The notes beneath the pieces were generated by a model. It ran no database searches. It was not told where the DNA came from and worked only from the letters and a program-made list of their open reading frames with translations. Source: Acholeplasmatales bacterium (lineage in GTDB: Bacteria; Bacillota_I; Bacilli_A; Acholeplasmatales; Anaeroplasmataceae). Taken from it: a DNA stretch of 64,000 nt. Shown here in pieces: positions 44,270 through 53,445 of the stretch. Position numbers and translations under genes: made by a program. The DNA is taken from positions 1 to 64,000 of the forward strand of contig JAFTDB010000005.1 in assembly GCA_017454375.1 (NCBI GenBank), read 5' to 3'. Within the stretch, counting starts at the first letter, position 1. Every line of letters starts with the position of its first letter.

Positions 44270-44938
44270 ATGATATATGAATATAAAGACCTTAAGCTAG
44301 ATGTAGAACAAATCATAAAAAGAAGTAATAGACATACTTATTTTAGATTCACATCTAAAGATAAGATGGTTATTACAACACCTAGAGAGCTTAGTGTTTC
44401 TAGTGTTTATGAGATAATTGAGAAGCATTATGATAGAATCATAAAAATCTTATCAAAATATGATAAAAATGATGATGTTATACATCTTTTAGGACGAGAA
44501 TATAAATTAATATTAAGAGAATCAAATTCTGAATATGTTTATGTAGATGAAGATAATTTTTATGTAAATTATAAGAAATTAGCTAATATAGAAAAGCTAA
44601 TTCATAAATATTATGCAGATATCTTAAATGAGATAATTAAACGTAAAAGTGAAAAGCTAATTAAGGAATTCAATATTAGATTTACGGTTAATTATCAAAT
44701 AAAAAACACTAAATCATATTTTGGTGAATGCTTTTACAAGAAGAATTTAATTGTTTTAGCAACTAAACTAGCCAAATATGATGAGGTTTATATAGAATCA
44801 GTCTTATATCATGAATTTGCTCACTTTTATGTTCATAATCATCAAAATGAATTTTATGAATTATTAGAGAGTCATTATCCAAATTATCGTAAAGTAAATC
44901 ATGAATTAAGAAAAATTAGATATAATGATAAATTTTAG
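44270..44938 (+). CDS. YgjP-like metallopeptidase domain protein
   Basis: Protein of 222 residues. The zinc motif HEFAH in VLYHEFAHFYVHNHQNEF and the downstream HYPNYRKVNHELR fit the YgjP/SprT-related DUF45 family. N-terminal sequence LKLDVEQIIKRSNRHTYFRF and TTPRELSVSSVYEII belong to the same family. Typical members are about 230 residues. Substrate unknown. The ATG lies 3 bp after the U32 stop. Confidence 0.85.
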   Translation: MIYEYKDLKLDVEQIIKRSNRHTYFRFTSKDKMVITTPRELSVSSVYEIIEKHYDRIIKILSKYDKNDDVIHLLGREYKLILRESNSEYVYVDEDNFYVNYKKLANIEKLIHKYYADILNEIIKRKSEKLIKEFNIRFTVNYQIKNTKSYFGECFYKKNLIVLATKLAKYDEVYIESVLYHEFAHFYVHNHQNEFYELLESHYPNYRKVNHELRKIRYNDKF

Positions 44939-44958
44939 GTCATAAAATGTGAAATTTA

Positions 44959-44987
44959 TTGATTTTTAATTATAATTTCATTATAAT
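44959..44987 (+). promoter_or_regulatory. sigma-A promoter of greA
   Basis: TTGATT at 44959-44964 and TATAAT at 44982-44987 are 17 bases apart. The ATG at 45016 follows AGGAGA. A second TATAAT 11 bases upstream lacks a good -35. Confidence 0.8.
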
Positions 44988-45015
44988 TTAAATATTAAGA
45001 AATAGGAGATTTAAT

Positions 45016-45459
45016 ATGCAAAACTCAAAACAAATTGATTTAACTAGAAATGGTAAATTAGAATTAGAAGAAGAATTAAATAGAAGAAAAAATCAAGATA
45101 GAACTAGAATTGCAACAGCAATTAAAGAAGCCAGAGAACAAGGTGACTTATCTGAAAATGCTGATTACTCATCAGCTAGAGAGGAACAAGCTTTAAATGA
45201 AGCAAGAATTCAAGAAATTGAAAACATCTTAAAGCATGCTCATATCGTTGATATCATCTATGTTAAGGTTAAATACCTAGACCTAGGTAAAGAAGTTGAT
45301 TATGAAATTTGTGGTTCTGAATCAGATCCATTCCATAATAAGATTTCTAATGATTCACCTCTTGCTAAAGCAATTATGAATCATAAAAAAGGCGATAAGT
45401 TCATAATGACTACTGAATCTGGCAAGGATGTTAGATTAGAATTATTATCAATTAAATAA
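45016..45459 (+). CDS. greA: transcription elongation factor GreA
   Basis: Protein of 147 residues. The N-terminal coiled coil contains IKEAREQGDLSENADYSSAREEQ, whose D and E tip residues enter the RNA polymerase channel to trigger transcript cleavage. The C-terminal FKBP-like domain has YEICGSESDPFHNKISNDSPLA and KKGDKFIM. Single gene with its own promoter and terminator. Confidence 0.95.
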   Translation: MQNSKQIDLTRNGKLELEEELNRRKNQDRTRIATAIKEAREQGDLSENADYSSAREEQALNEARIQEIENILKHAHIVDIIYVKVKYLDLGKEVDYEICGSESDPFHNKISNDSPLAKAIMNHKKGDKFIMTTESGKDVRLELLSIK

Positions 45460-45469
45460 TTGATTCAAT

Positions 45470-45500
45470 AATACACTAGTGTTTCATTAGTGTATTTTGT
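45470..45500 (+). terminator. terminator after greA
   Basis: Perfect 9-bp stem AATACACTA/TAGTGTATT with a 9-base loop, then TTGTTT. Confidence 0.82.
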
Positions 45501-45515
45501 TTATAAGGGGCGGAC

Positions 45516-46361
45516 ATGAAATTTAAAATACTTGTCAGTTCATCATCAGGACTAGACTATATACCACATTCCAACTCAATAGGTATTATCCACGATATTA
45601 TTCACTATTCAGAAGATGAAGAATATGCTGATTTCATTGAAATGAAAAGTGAAGCTTTTTATAATCGTCTAAAATTCGATAAGAAGTCTGTACCAACTGT
45701 GCTTCCTGCTACACGTGAGGAAATTGTTGAACAAATTGAAAAAGCTTTAAAAGATATATATGACTTTGTAATTATCATTTTACCAGCTAAAGGAATAGTC
45801 GATTATGAAGAAAGAATGGAAGAAGTTAAGGTTGGATTTGAAAACTCAGTAAGAGTAATTCAATCTAATTTGGTGGGATATGCTTTAGCTAGTATGATTA
45901 TTGATTTGGAAAAATCATTAAAATCTAGCACTGATTATGAGGCTGCAATAAGTGTATTTGATAAGGCCAACAATGAGAGTGTTACATTATTTTATTCACC
46001 ACTTAAGGATTTTAAGATTAATTTTGATGAATATGTAATTGATGAACAATTCTTTTATAATGATAAAAATGGTAGCATCTATATGCTAGACTGTTCAACT
46101 CTTGTAAAGCTTAAATTAAAAAGTGAAAAGCATCCTATTAAGGAGCTATTTAAACGATATTTGGCTTTAGGTGCTGACTTATCAGTAGTACCATTTATCA
46201 TGTATTCTTCAGAATATTCAAGATATAATGACTATTTTGAAATGAAGATACTTGGTGTTTATAAGAAATTAAAGAAAATTAAATCTTATCCATTACCACC
46301 ATCAATTGGAGCACTAATTGGTGCCAATGTAATAAGTATTGGATTTGTTAATAAAAACTAG
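45516..46361 (+). CDS. DegV family fatty-acid-binding protein
   Basis: Protein of 281 residues. DegV pattern: an N-terminal KILVSSSSGLDY, then SVPTVLPATREEIVEQIEKA, then FVIIILPAKGIVDYEER (position of the S-G-T-x-Q loop in other members) and C-terminal PLPPSIGALIGANVISIGF. DegV proteins bind fatty acids and act with FakA. The first gene of the transcript that continues into the aro genes; ribosome binding site AAGGGGCGG. Confidence 0.85.
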   Translation: MKFKILVSSSSGLDYIPHSNSIGIIHDIIHYSEDEEYADFIEMKSEAFYNRLKFDKKSVPTVLPATREEIVEQIEKALKDIYDFVIIILPAKGIVDYEERMEEVKVGFENSVRVIQSNLVGYALASMIIDLEKSLKSSTDYEAAISVFDKANNESVTLFYSPLKDFKINFDEYVIDEQFFYNDKNGSIYMLDCSTLVKLKLKSEKHPIKELFKRYLALGADLSVVPFIMYSSEYSRYNDYFEMKILGVYKKLKKIKSYPLPPSIGALIGANVISIGFVNKN

Positions 46362-46374
46362 GAGGAAATAAAAT

Positions 46375-47388
46375 ATGATTATTCGTGCTAAACAAAATAT
46401 AACTGAAAGTGAACTTAAGAACTTAAAGGAATATTTTACTTCCAAGAATTTTCAATTAATTGATGCTTCAAGTGAAAATGTTAAGGTATTTGGTATCATT
46501 GGTGATACTTCTAAATTAATTGAACAAGATATCTATACAATTCCAGGTGTAGAAGCTGTAACTAGAATTCAAGCTCCTTACAAAAAAGCATCTAAGGAAT
46601 TCCATCCAGAACCAACAATTGTTGATGTTAATGGTGTAAAAATTGGTGGAGATAACTTTGTAGTTATCGCAGGTCCATGCTCAGTTGAGAGTAAGGAACA
46701 AATTATCTCTATTGCAGAAGAAGTTAAAAAGAGTGGTGCTAAGATTCTTCGTGGTGGTGCATTTAAGCCCCGTACAAGCCCTTATGCATTCCAAGGCTTA
46801 GAGGCAGAAGGCTTAGACTTACTTTTAGAAGCAAAAAAGGCTACAGGTCTTCCTATCATCACTGAAATCATGAGTGAGGATATGATTGATCGTTATGTTA
46901 AGGATGTTGATATCATCCAAGTTGGTGCTAGAAATATGCAAAATTTCCACCTTCTAAAGGCTTTAGGAAAGACTAAAAAGCCAATATTGCTAAAGCGTGG
47001 CTTATCTGCAACTATTGAAGAATGGCTAATGGCTGCCGAATATATCCTAGCTGGTGGTAATCCAAATGTTATCTTATGTGAAAGAGGCATTAGAACATTT
47101 GAAAAATACACAAGAAATACATTAGATATTTCAGCTGTACTTGCAGTAAAAGAATTATCACACCTACCAGTCATCATCGATCCATCTCATTCAGGTGGTA
47201 GATGGGCAATGGTACCAGGCTTATCTAAGGCATCACTAGCAGTAGGTGCGGATGGACTTATTGTTGAGGTTCATAACGATCCTGAACATGCATTATGTGA
47301 TGGTGCTCAATCATTAAAGCCTAAAAAATTTGATGAAATGATGGGAGTATTAAAACAAATCGCTCCAATCGTTGGAAAAAAGATCTAA
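46375..47388 (+). CDS. aroF: 3-deoxy-7-phosphoheptulonate synthase (DAHP synthase)
   Basis: Protein of 337 residues, first step of the shikimate pathway (PEP plus erythrose-4-phosphate). A ferredoxin-like N-terminal regulatory domain of about 70 residues precedes the barrel, as in the Thermotoga-type enzymes that are usually inhibited by Tyr or Phe. Key motifs: VIAGPCSVESKEQIISI, RGGAFKPRTSPYAFQG, GARNMQNFHLLKALG, LCERGIRTFEKYTRN and IIDPSHSGGRW. It starts the aromatic part of the operon behind AGGAGG. Confidence 0.95.
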   Translation: MIIRAKQNITESELKNLKEYFTSKNFQLIDASSENVKVFGIIGDTSKLIEQDIYTIPGVEAVTRIQAPYKKASKEFHPEPTIVDVNGVKIGGDNFVVIAGPCSVESKEQIISIAEEVKKSGAKILRGGAFKPRTSPYAFQGLEAEGLDLLLEAKKATGLPIITEIMSEDMIDRYVKDVDIIQVGARNMQNFHLLKALGKTKKPILLKRGLSATIEEWLMAAEYILAGGNPNVILCERGIRTFEKYTRNTLDISAVLAVKELSHLPVIIDPSHSGGRWAMVPGLSKASLAVGADGLIVEVHNDPEHALCDGAQSLKPKKFDEMMGVLKQIAPIVGKKI

Positions 47389-47389
47389 A

Positions 47390-48217
47390 ATGAAAGCCTT
47401 AATTGTCGGCTTAGGCTTAATGGGTGGAGCCTACGCATTAAAGCTTAAAAATAAAGGATATGAGGTATATGGTACTGATTTATCTGATGTTGCCATAGAT
47501 TATGCGATTAAGCATGAATATGTGCTTGATGCCTCAAAAAATCCTTTAAAATATATTCCTGACATGGATTTGATAATTTTATGTATTTACCCTACTAATA
47601 TCTGTGAATTTTTAAAGAAGTATCATGACTCTTTTAAATCAGATTTATTAATCACAGATATTTCAGGTGTTAAATCAAGCTATTTAGAGCGTGCATGTGA
47701 GCTTGCAAAGCCTGCTTCATATCTAGCACATCATCCTATGGCAGGAAGGGAAAAGAAGGGCATAATTTATTCGCATTTATGCGATTTTAAGGATGCCAAT
47801 TTTATTATCACGCCTATAAAAGCTGATGATAAGAATATTGAAATTCTAAAGAAATTAGGTGCTGATCTAGGCTTTGGTAATATCAAGATTATCGATTATA
47901 AGACTCATGATGAGATGATTGGATTCACTTCTCAATTAACTCACGCAATCGCTGTATCACTTGTTAATTCAGATAAAAGAGATGATACAAAGGACTTCAT
48001 TGGTGATTCATACCGTGATTTAACTAGAATCGCAATGATTAATGAAGACTTATGGAGTGAATTATTTTTAGAAAATAAAGATAATCTACTTAAGCATATA
48101 GCTAATTTTGAATCTGAAATCGATAAGATGAAAAATGCGATTAAAAATAACGATACAGAAGAATTAAAAAGATTATTTATTAATTCATCTAAGAAAAGAA
48201 ATGAGATGAACAAATGA
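47390..48217 (+). CDS. tyrA: prephenate dehydrogenase
   Basis: Protein of 275 residues. Rossmann loop VGLGLMGGAYALKLK; catalytic His region AHHPMAGREKKGI; HDEMIGFTSQLTHAIAVSLV helix. It makes 4-hydroxyphenylpyruvate for tyrosine. No ACT domain is present. ATG 47390 begins directly after the aroF stop; the in-frame TTG at 47372 lies inside aroF. It overlaps aroB by 4 bp. Confidence 0.92.
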   Translation: MKALIVGLGLMGGAYALKLKNKGYEVYGTDLSDVAIDYAIKHEYVLDASKNPLKYIPDMDLIILCIYPTNICEFLKKYHDSFKSDLLITDISGVKSSYLERACELAKPASYLAHHPMAGREKKGIIYSHLCDFKDANFIITPIKADDKNIEILKKLGADLGFGNIKIIDYKTHDEMIGFTSQLTHAIAVSLVNSDKRDDTKDFIGDSYRDLTRIAMINEDLWSELFLENKDNLLKHIANFESEIDKMKNAIKNNDTEELKRLFINSSKKRNEMNK

Positions 48218-49227
48218 AAACTTTAAAAATTAATTTAAAAGATTCATCTTATGAAATTGTTATAAAAAATAATTTATTAGATGAATTACCATATTATATT
48301 GAAGATTTTTACCATAATAAGAAGGTTTATGTAATAACTGATGATATAGTAGCGGATTTATATTTAGAGAAGGTTTGTAATTCTTTAAAGAAATCATATG
48401 AGGTAGAATCAGTTATCATTCCCCATGGTGAAGAATCTAAATCACTTAGAGTATATGAAGATATTTGTAAGAAGCTTTTAGGCTTTAATATCAGAAGAAA
48501 TGAATTAATCATAGCCTTAGGTGGAGGAGTTGTGGGAGATATTACAGGCTTTGTTGCTGGTACAATCTATCGTGGAGTAGATTTCATCCAAATCCCTACA
48601 ACTTTGCTTGCTGATCTTGATTCATCAATTGGTGGTAAGACAGGTATTGATTTTGCAGGTATGAAGAATGTACTTGGTATGTTTAATCAGCCTAAGCTTG
48701 TCTTAATAGATCCAACTGTATTAAAGACCTTACCAAAAGAAGAAATAGTAAGTGGTATGGGAGAATTAATTAAGCATGGCTTTATCCATTCTCCAAAGCT
48801 TATTGGTGATTTATTAAGTAAGGCTCCAATCGATGAAGAGATTATTTATGAATCATTATGCTGTAAAAAATATTTCGTAGAAAATGATGTTCATGATAAA
48901 TCAGAAAGAATGATTTTAAATTTTGGACATACATTTGGCCATGTAATAGAGCTTGAAAAAGGTTATAAGCATGGATACGCAGTCATTATTGGCATGTTAA
49001 TGGCTATGGAATATGGCATAGATTTAGATATTACAAATAATGAAGTAATTGGTACATTAAAGCGTATTTTAAACCTTTATGGTATCAAATATGAATATTA
49101 TGATTATAAAGAATATCTAAATAAAATAAAATTTGATAAGAAAAATTTAGCTGGTGAAATCAATTTTATCTTCATAGAAGATATAGGTAAGCCAGTTATA
49201 CATAAAATTAAAGAAATTGAGTTATAG
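48214..49227 (+). CDS. aroB: 3-dehydroquinate synthase
   Basis: Protein of 337 residues. Motifs: HGEESKSLRVYEDIC, NAD-binding ALGGGVVGDITGFVAGTIYRG, PTTLLADLDSSIGGKTGID, SGMGELIKHGFI and metal-binding NFGHTFGHVIELE. Second step of the shikimate pathway. The ATGA overlap with tyrA indicates coupled translation. Confidence 0.96.
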   Translation: MKTLKINLKDSSYEIVIKNNLLDELPYYIEDFYHNKKVYVITDDIVADLYLEKVCNSLKKSYEVESVIIPHGEESKSLRVYEDICKKLLGFNIRRNELIIALGGGVVGDITGFVAGTIYRGVDFIQIPTTLLADLDSSIGGKTGIDFAGMKNVLGMFNQPKLVLIDPTVLKTLPKEEIVSGMGELIKHGFIHSPKLIGDLLSKAPIDEEIIYESLCCKKYFVENDVHDKSERMILNFGHTFGHVIELEKGYKHGYAVIIGMLMAMEYGIDLDITNNEVIGTLKRILNLYGIKYEYYDYKEYLNKIKFDKKNLAGEINFIFIEDIGKPVIHKIKEIEL

Positions 49228-49234
49228 GTAATAT

Positions 49235-50494
49235 ATGAACGTAAGAATTAGACCAACGAATTTACAAGGTGATGTTGTTATACCACCATCAAAGAGCTTA
49301 TCACATAGAGCTATAATTGCGGCATCCTTAGCCTATGGTAGATCAAAAATATCTAATGTTATGTATTCAGAAGATATTAAGGCTACAATTAAAGGTATGA
49401 GAGCGTTAGGAGCTGAAATAGTAGAAGGTGATGACTATTTATTAATTGATGGTGCTTTTCCAACGCGAAAAGAGGACATAATTGATTGTAATGAAAGTGG
49501 TTCAACCTTACGTTTTTTAATTCCTATTTCTATGCTAGCGGATGGAGATATTACATTTGTTGGACACAATAATTTAGTAAATAGACCACTTGATATCTAT
49601 TTTGATTTATTTAATAAATTTGGTGTTGAATACGAAAAAAGAGATACATATCTACCTTTAAAGATCAAAGGTAAGTTATCAAATGGAGTATTTTATGTTC
49701 CAGGAGATGTATCTAGCCAATTTATAACTGGATTATTATTCTCCCTACCTCTATGTGAAGGTGATTCTAAAATAGTTATCACAACTAATCTAGAATCAAA
49801 AGGATATGTAGATTTGACAATTGATATCCTAAAAATGGCTGGTATAGAGATAATTAATAATAATTATCAGGAATTTGAAATAAAAGGTAATCAAGAATAT
49901 AAGCCTTTTGATTATATAGTTGAAGGCGATTATTCACAATCAGCATTCTTTTTAGTAGCGGATGCGCTAGGTGCTAATATCAACCTACTTAATATGAACC
50001 CACGTTCATATCAAGGAGATAAGAAAATAATTAATGATATGATGGCTTTTGGGCTTGATGTTAAATTTACAGGTACAACCTTATCGTTAAAAGGAACACC
50101 ATCACCTGCTACAATTGATTTATCATTATCTCCAGATTTAGGACCTGCCTTAACTGTACTTTCAGCCTTAACAAAGGGTGAGAGCTACTTAGTAGGGGCT
50201 AAAAGATTAAGAATTAAAGAATGTGATAGAATCACATGTATGAAAGAAGAAATCGAGAAATTAGGCGGTAAAATCGATGAACACCCAGATAGTATGGATA
50301 TTTATGGTGTAGATTCATTTAAAGGCGCTACCCTATCTTCACATAACGATCATAGAGTTGCGATGGCACTAGCTATGGCAAGCCTTAAAACAAAAGGTGA
50401 GATTGTTATTGAGGGGGCTGAGGCTGTAACTAAGTCATACCCTAATTTCTGGGAAGTATTTAAATCTTTAGGAGGCGACATTGATTATGAGTAA
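49235..50494 (+). CDS. aroA: 3-phosphoshikimate 1-carboxyvinyltransferase (EPSP synthase)
   Basis: Protein of 419 residues. Motifs: PPSKSLSHRAIIAASLA at the substrate-binding N-terminus, NESGSTLRFLIPISML, VPGDVSSQFITGLLFSLPL, EGDYSQSAFFLVADAL, RIKECDRITCMKEEIEKLGG and HNDHRVAMALAMASL. The G-S-T-L-R loop has no Gly-to-Ala change and resembles class II enzymes. Sixth step of the pathway. Its end overlaps the chorismate mutase gene by 8 bp. Confidence 0.96.
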   Translation: MNVRIRPTNLQGDVVIPPSKSLSHRAIIAASLAYGRSKISNVMYSEDIKATIKGMRALGAEIVEGDDYLLIDGAFPTRKEDIIDCNESGSTLRFLIPISMLADGDITFVGHNNLVNRPLDIYFDLFNKFGVEYEKRDTYLPLKIKGKLSNGVFYVPGDVSSQFITGLLFSLPLCEGDSKIVITTNLESKGYVDLTIDILKMAGIEIINNNYQEFEIKGNQEYKPFDYIVEGDYSQSAFFLVADALGANINLLNMNPRSYQGDKKIINDMMAFGLDVKFTGTTLSLKGTPSPATIDLSLSPDLGPALTVLSALTKGESYLVGAKRLRIKECDRITCMKEEIEKLGGKIDEHPDSMDIYGVDSFKGATLSSHNDHRVAMALAMASLKTKGEIVIEGAEAVTKSYPNFWEVFKSLGGDIDYE

Positions 50495-50765
50495 TTTAGA
50501 TGATATCAGATTAGAAATTAATAAATGTGATCTTGAATTAATTGAATTATTTAAGAAAAGAATGTCTCTAGCTAAAGAGGTAGCAAATTATAAGTTTGAG
50601 CACGATTTACCTATCTTTGATAAGGAAAGAGAAGCTAAGCTAATTGAAAAAAATATTAAAGCTTTAGATGATAAAGAATTAGAATCATATTATTTAGAAT
50701 GGTTTAACACTATGTTAAAGGTTTCTAAGGATTATCAAAATAAGATAATCAAGGAGTTGAAATAA
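50487..50765 (+). CDS. chorismate mutase (AroQ-type, short)
   Basis: Protein of 92 residues, all-helical. LDDIRLEINKCDLELIELFKKR and SLAKEVANYKFEHDLPIFDKERE carry the AroQ-fold Arg, Lys and Asp residues. It converts chorismate to prephenate. ATG 50487 follows GGAGGCG inside the aroA end; the upstream TTG at 50481 is less likely. Unlike many Bacillota it is not fused to DAHP synthase. Confidence 0.92.
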   Translation: MSNLDDIRLEINKCDLELIELFKKRMSLAKEVANYKFEHDLPIFDKEREAKLIEKNIKALDDKELESYYLEWFNTMLKVSKDYQNKIIKELK

Positions 50766-50766
50766 T

Positions 50767-51549
50767 ATGAAATATGCCTTAATTGGTGAACATCTAGGCC
50801 ATAGCTATTCAAAGATAATCCATGAAGCATTATATAAAAAGCTTGGAATTGATGCTTCATATGATTTAATTGAATGTCAGCCTGAAGAACTAGAAGATGT
50901 TTTAAATAAGCTTAAAACAGGTGAATACCAAGGCTATAATGTAACAATTCCATATAAAAAAGATGTTTTTAATTTAGCAAAGATTTTATCATTCGAGATA
51001 TTAAAAATAGGTAGTACAAACACTGTTTTAGCTAAGAATGGGGAATTAAAAGCCTATAATACAGACTATTATGGCTTTATAGATATGATTAATCACTATA
51101 ATATCGACTTTAAGGACAAGAATGTTTATATCCTAGGTACTGGTGGTGCATCCCTAGCTATAAAGGCTGCCACAATTGATCTAGGTGGTAAGTATAAATT
51201 TGTAAGTAGAAAAGTAGATTATACCATTGCCCATGATGATAAAATTACATATGAGGATTTAGAAAAGGTAGAAGATATAGATATAATAGTTAACACAACA
51301 CCTGTAGGAATGTATCCTAATGTTGGAGTCTCTCCAATTAAGGAAGAAATTGCTAAAAGAGCTAAGGTTGTAATAGATATTATATTTAATCCTAGAAAAA
51401 CAAAGTTACTTCAAGATGCAAATTCAAACTATGATGGCTTATATATGCTAGTATCTCAGGCAGTTAGATCTGATGAGATATGGCAAAATAAGAAATTTGA
51501 TATTGATATGGATGAATTTGTGCGTGAAATCGAGGAGATGATATTTTGA
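50767..51549 (+). CDS. aroE: shikimate dehydrogenase
   Basis: Protein of 260 residues. N-terminal EHLGHSYSKIIHEALYKKLG binds shikimate; NVTIPYKKDVFNLA has the catalytic Lys; AYNTDYYGF carries the catalytic Asp; cofactor loop VYILGTGGASLAIKAA; VNTTPVGMYPN. It is NADP(H)-dependent in the family. It overlaps aroC by 4 bp. Confidence 0.95.
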   Translation: MKYALIGEHLGHSYSKIIHEALYKKLGIDASYDLIECQPEELEDVLNKLKTGEYQGYNVTIPYKKDVFNLAKILSFEILKIGSTNTVLAKNGELKAYNTDYYGFIDMINHYNIDFKDKNVYILGTGGASLAIKAATIDLGGKYKFVSRKVDYTIAHDDKITYEDLEKVEDIDIIVNTTPVGMYPNVGVSPIKEEIAKRAKVVIDIIFNPRKTKLLQDANSNYDGLYMLVSQAVRSDEIWQNKKFDIDMDEFVREIEEMIF

Positions 51550-52535
51550 ATACATTCGGAAGATTATTTAGAGTAAGTATATTTGGTGAAAGCCATAATA
51601 ATTCAGTTGGCTGCCTAGTTGATGGCATTCCTGCCGGAATTAAGCTAGAGGCTGAAGACTTTTATTATGATTTACAAAGAAGAAAATCTACAGGCTTAGG
51701 AATGACTCCAAGAGTTGAAAATGATGAGGTTATCATTGAATCTGGTACATTTAATGGCTATACAACTGGCGCACCTATCCTATTAAGATTTTTAAATCAA
51801 AATATTAGATCAAAGGATTATTCAAAGCTTGTTGATATGCCAAGACCAGGACATTCTGATTTTGTCATGAATAAAAAATATAAAGGCTTTAATGATTATC
51901 GTGGTGGTGGTGCTACATCAGGAAGATTAACACTTGGTATAGTAGCGGCTGGTGTAATTGCTAAAAAGATTTTAGCTAAGGCTACATTTAAAACAGAAAT
52001 CACTAACCTACATGGTGAAGAAGATAAGACTAAATATGAAAATATCTTAAAAGAAGCAATTAAAAAGGGAGATAGTGTTGGTGGCATTTTAACTATCACA
52101 ATTAGAAATATCCCTGTAGGCCTTGGTGAAGGATATTTTGATTCTTTAGAATCAACTATGTCACACCTACTTTTCTCAGTTGGTGGAGTTAAAGGTGTTG
52201 AATTTGGTACAGGCTTTGCTGGAGCTTCAATGTACGGCAGTGAATTCAATGATTTAATTATTGATGAGAAAGGTCATACAAAGACTAACCATAGCGGTGG
52301 AATCAATGCTGGTATATCAAATGGTAATGATATTGTAGTTAAGGTATTTGTAAAGCCTACATCATCTATCTCAGTACCTCAACAAACTTACAATTTCGCA
52401 TCAAAACAAGTAGAAGAGCTAGTTATTGAAGGAAGACACGATACAGCTATAATATTGCGTGCCCAAGTAGTTTGTGAGGCAATGTGTGCTATCGCACTTG
52501 CTGATGCATATTTAATAGATAAAGCTTTAAAATAA
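51546..52535 (+). CDS. aroC: chorismate synthase
   Basis: Protein of 329 residues, shorter than the typical 360-390. Motifs: FRVSIFGESHNNSVGCLVDG, RRKSTGLGMTPRVENDEV, MPRPGHSDFVMNKKY, DYRGGGATSGRLTLGIVAAG, NHSGGINAGISNGNDI and EGRHDTAIILRAQVVCEAM. It needs reduced FMN. It is the last aromatic gene; a bidirectional-looking terminator follows. Confidence 0.95.
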   Translation: MNTFGRLFRVSIFGESHNNSVGCLVDGIPAGIKLEAEDFYYDLQRRKSTGLGMTPRVENDEVIIESGTFNGYTTGAPILLRFLNQNIRSKDYSKLVDMPRPGHSDFVMNKKYKGFNDYRGGGATSGRLTLGIVAAGVIAKKILAKATFKTEITNLHGEEDKTKYENILKEAIKKGDSVGGILTITIRNIPVGLGEGYFDSLESTMSHLLFSVGGVKGVEFGTGFAGASMYGSEFNDLIIDEKGHTKTNHSGGINAGISNGNDIVVKVFVKPTSSISVPQQTYNFASKQVEELVIEGRHDTAIILRAQVVCEAMCAIALADAYLIDKALK

Positions 52536-52565
52536 AAATATGGACTTTCGAGTCCATATTTTTAA
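52535..52565. terminator. terminator between aroC and the convergent esterase gene
   Basis: A 12-bp perfect stem AAAATATGGACT/AGTCCATATTTT with a TTCG loop. T-rich on the plus side and T-rich (complement of the A run) on the minus side, so it can serve both genes. It overlaps both stop codons. Confidence 0.88.
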
Positions 52566-53350
52566 TATCTATATATTATATTTTCTTCATATATGTAGGA
52601 AATGAAATCTGAGAATGCTTTATCCCAGCATTCCTCATTATGAATACCTTTAGCTGATATTACTAATCTAGCTTTAGTGTTATGATTTTCGAAATAATGT
52701 AAAAGCTCAATAGAAGAATTCAAGTAGATGTCTTGATCAAAGATATCATCTGATTCCTCAGCCTTACCTACATATAAAAATACCTTTCTTTGTTTATCTA
52801 TATTTTTATCTAAGAATTTATAGAAATCATCTTTAAATAAGAAGGAAGCAGTAGAGAAAGCTCCAATTGTTTCAAAGGAATCATAATTATAACCTAAATA
52901 TAGGGCTGTTATCGCAGCAAGGGAAGAACCATAGATGAATCTATGTTCTTTTTCTTTATATACATTATATTTAGATTCTATAAATGGTATGATTATTTCT
53001 ACAAAGTCTTTACAGAAGTTTTGACATACCTTGGTATTATTCTTTTTAAATTTAGCTCCAGCATATTTAATTGGCCATGGAGAATATTCATTTAATCTAC
53101 CATTTTCTGATCCAGCATTGTGGATTGCTACGCCAATTATACGCTTGCTCATCTCTTTAGCCGCAAATCCTAAATGCTTAGTAGCTCTTATAGATCTACC
53201 AAAAGCGGCATGAGAGTCTTTGAAGGCATTTTGGCCGTCTAAAAAGTATAAGGTATCAAATATTATACCTTCTCGTTGTCTAGGTAATGATATTTCGATT
53301 TTTACTTCCTTTTTAGAATTAGGAAGATATAGCTTATAACTTTCATTCAT
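52562..53350 (-). CDS. esterase family alpha/beta hydrolase
   Basis: Protein of 262 residues. DTLYFLDGQNAFKDSHAAFG and RIIGVAIHNAGSENGRLNEYSPW match the enterochelin-esterase/esterase D group. The nucleophile Ser is in FIYGSSLAAITALYLGY and the His in KGIHNEECWDKAF. No signal peptide, so it acts in the cytoplasm; substrate unknown. It reads against the aro operon and shares its terminator. Confidence 0.85.
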   Translation of the reverse strand: MNESYKLYLPNSKKEVKIEISLPRQREGIIFDTLYFLDGQNAFKDSHAAFGRSIRATKHLGFAAKEMSKRIIGVAIHNAGSENGRLNEYSPWPIKYAGAKFKKNNTKVCQNFCKDFVEIIIPFIESKYNVYKEKEHRFIYGSSLAAITALYLGYNYDSFETIGAFSTASFLFKDDFYKFLDKNIDKQRKVFLYVGKAEESDDIFDQDIYLNSSIELLHYFENHNTKARLVISAKGIHNEECWDKAFSDFISYIYEENIIYRY

Positions 53351-53405
53351 ACTACAAATTCCTCGTTATTTAAAAGTGATTATACAACAAAAGAAGAAGA
53401 AATGA

Positions 53406-53435
53406 AATAAAAAAAAGTTGCCTAAGCAACTTTTT
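53406..53435 (-). terminator. terminator after rpsD
   Basis: Minus-strand stem AAAAAGTTGC/GCAACTTTTT with a TTAG loop, running into T residues. Confidence 0.88.
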
Positions 53436-53445
53436 AATAAACAAA

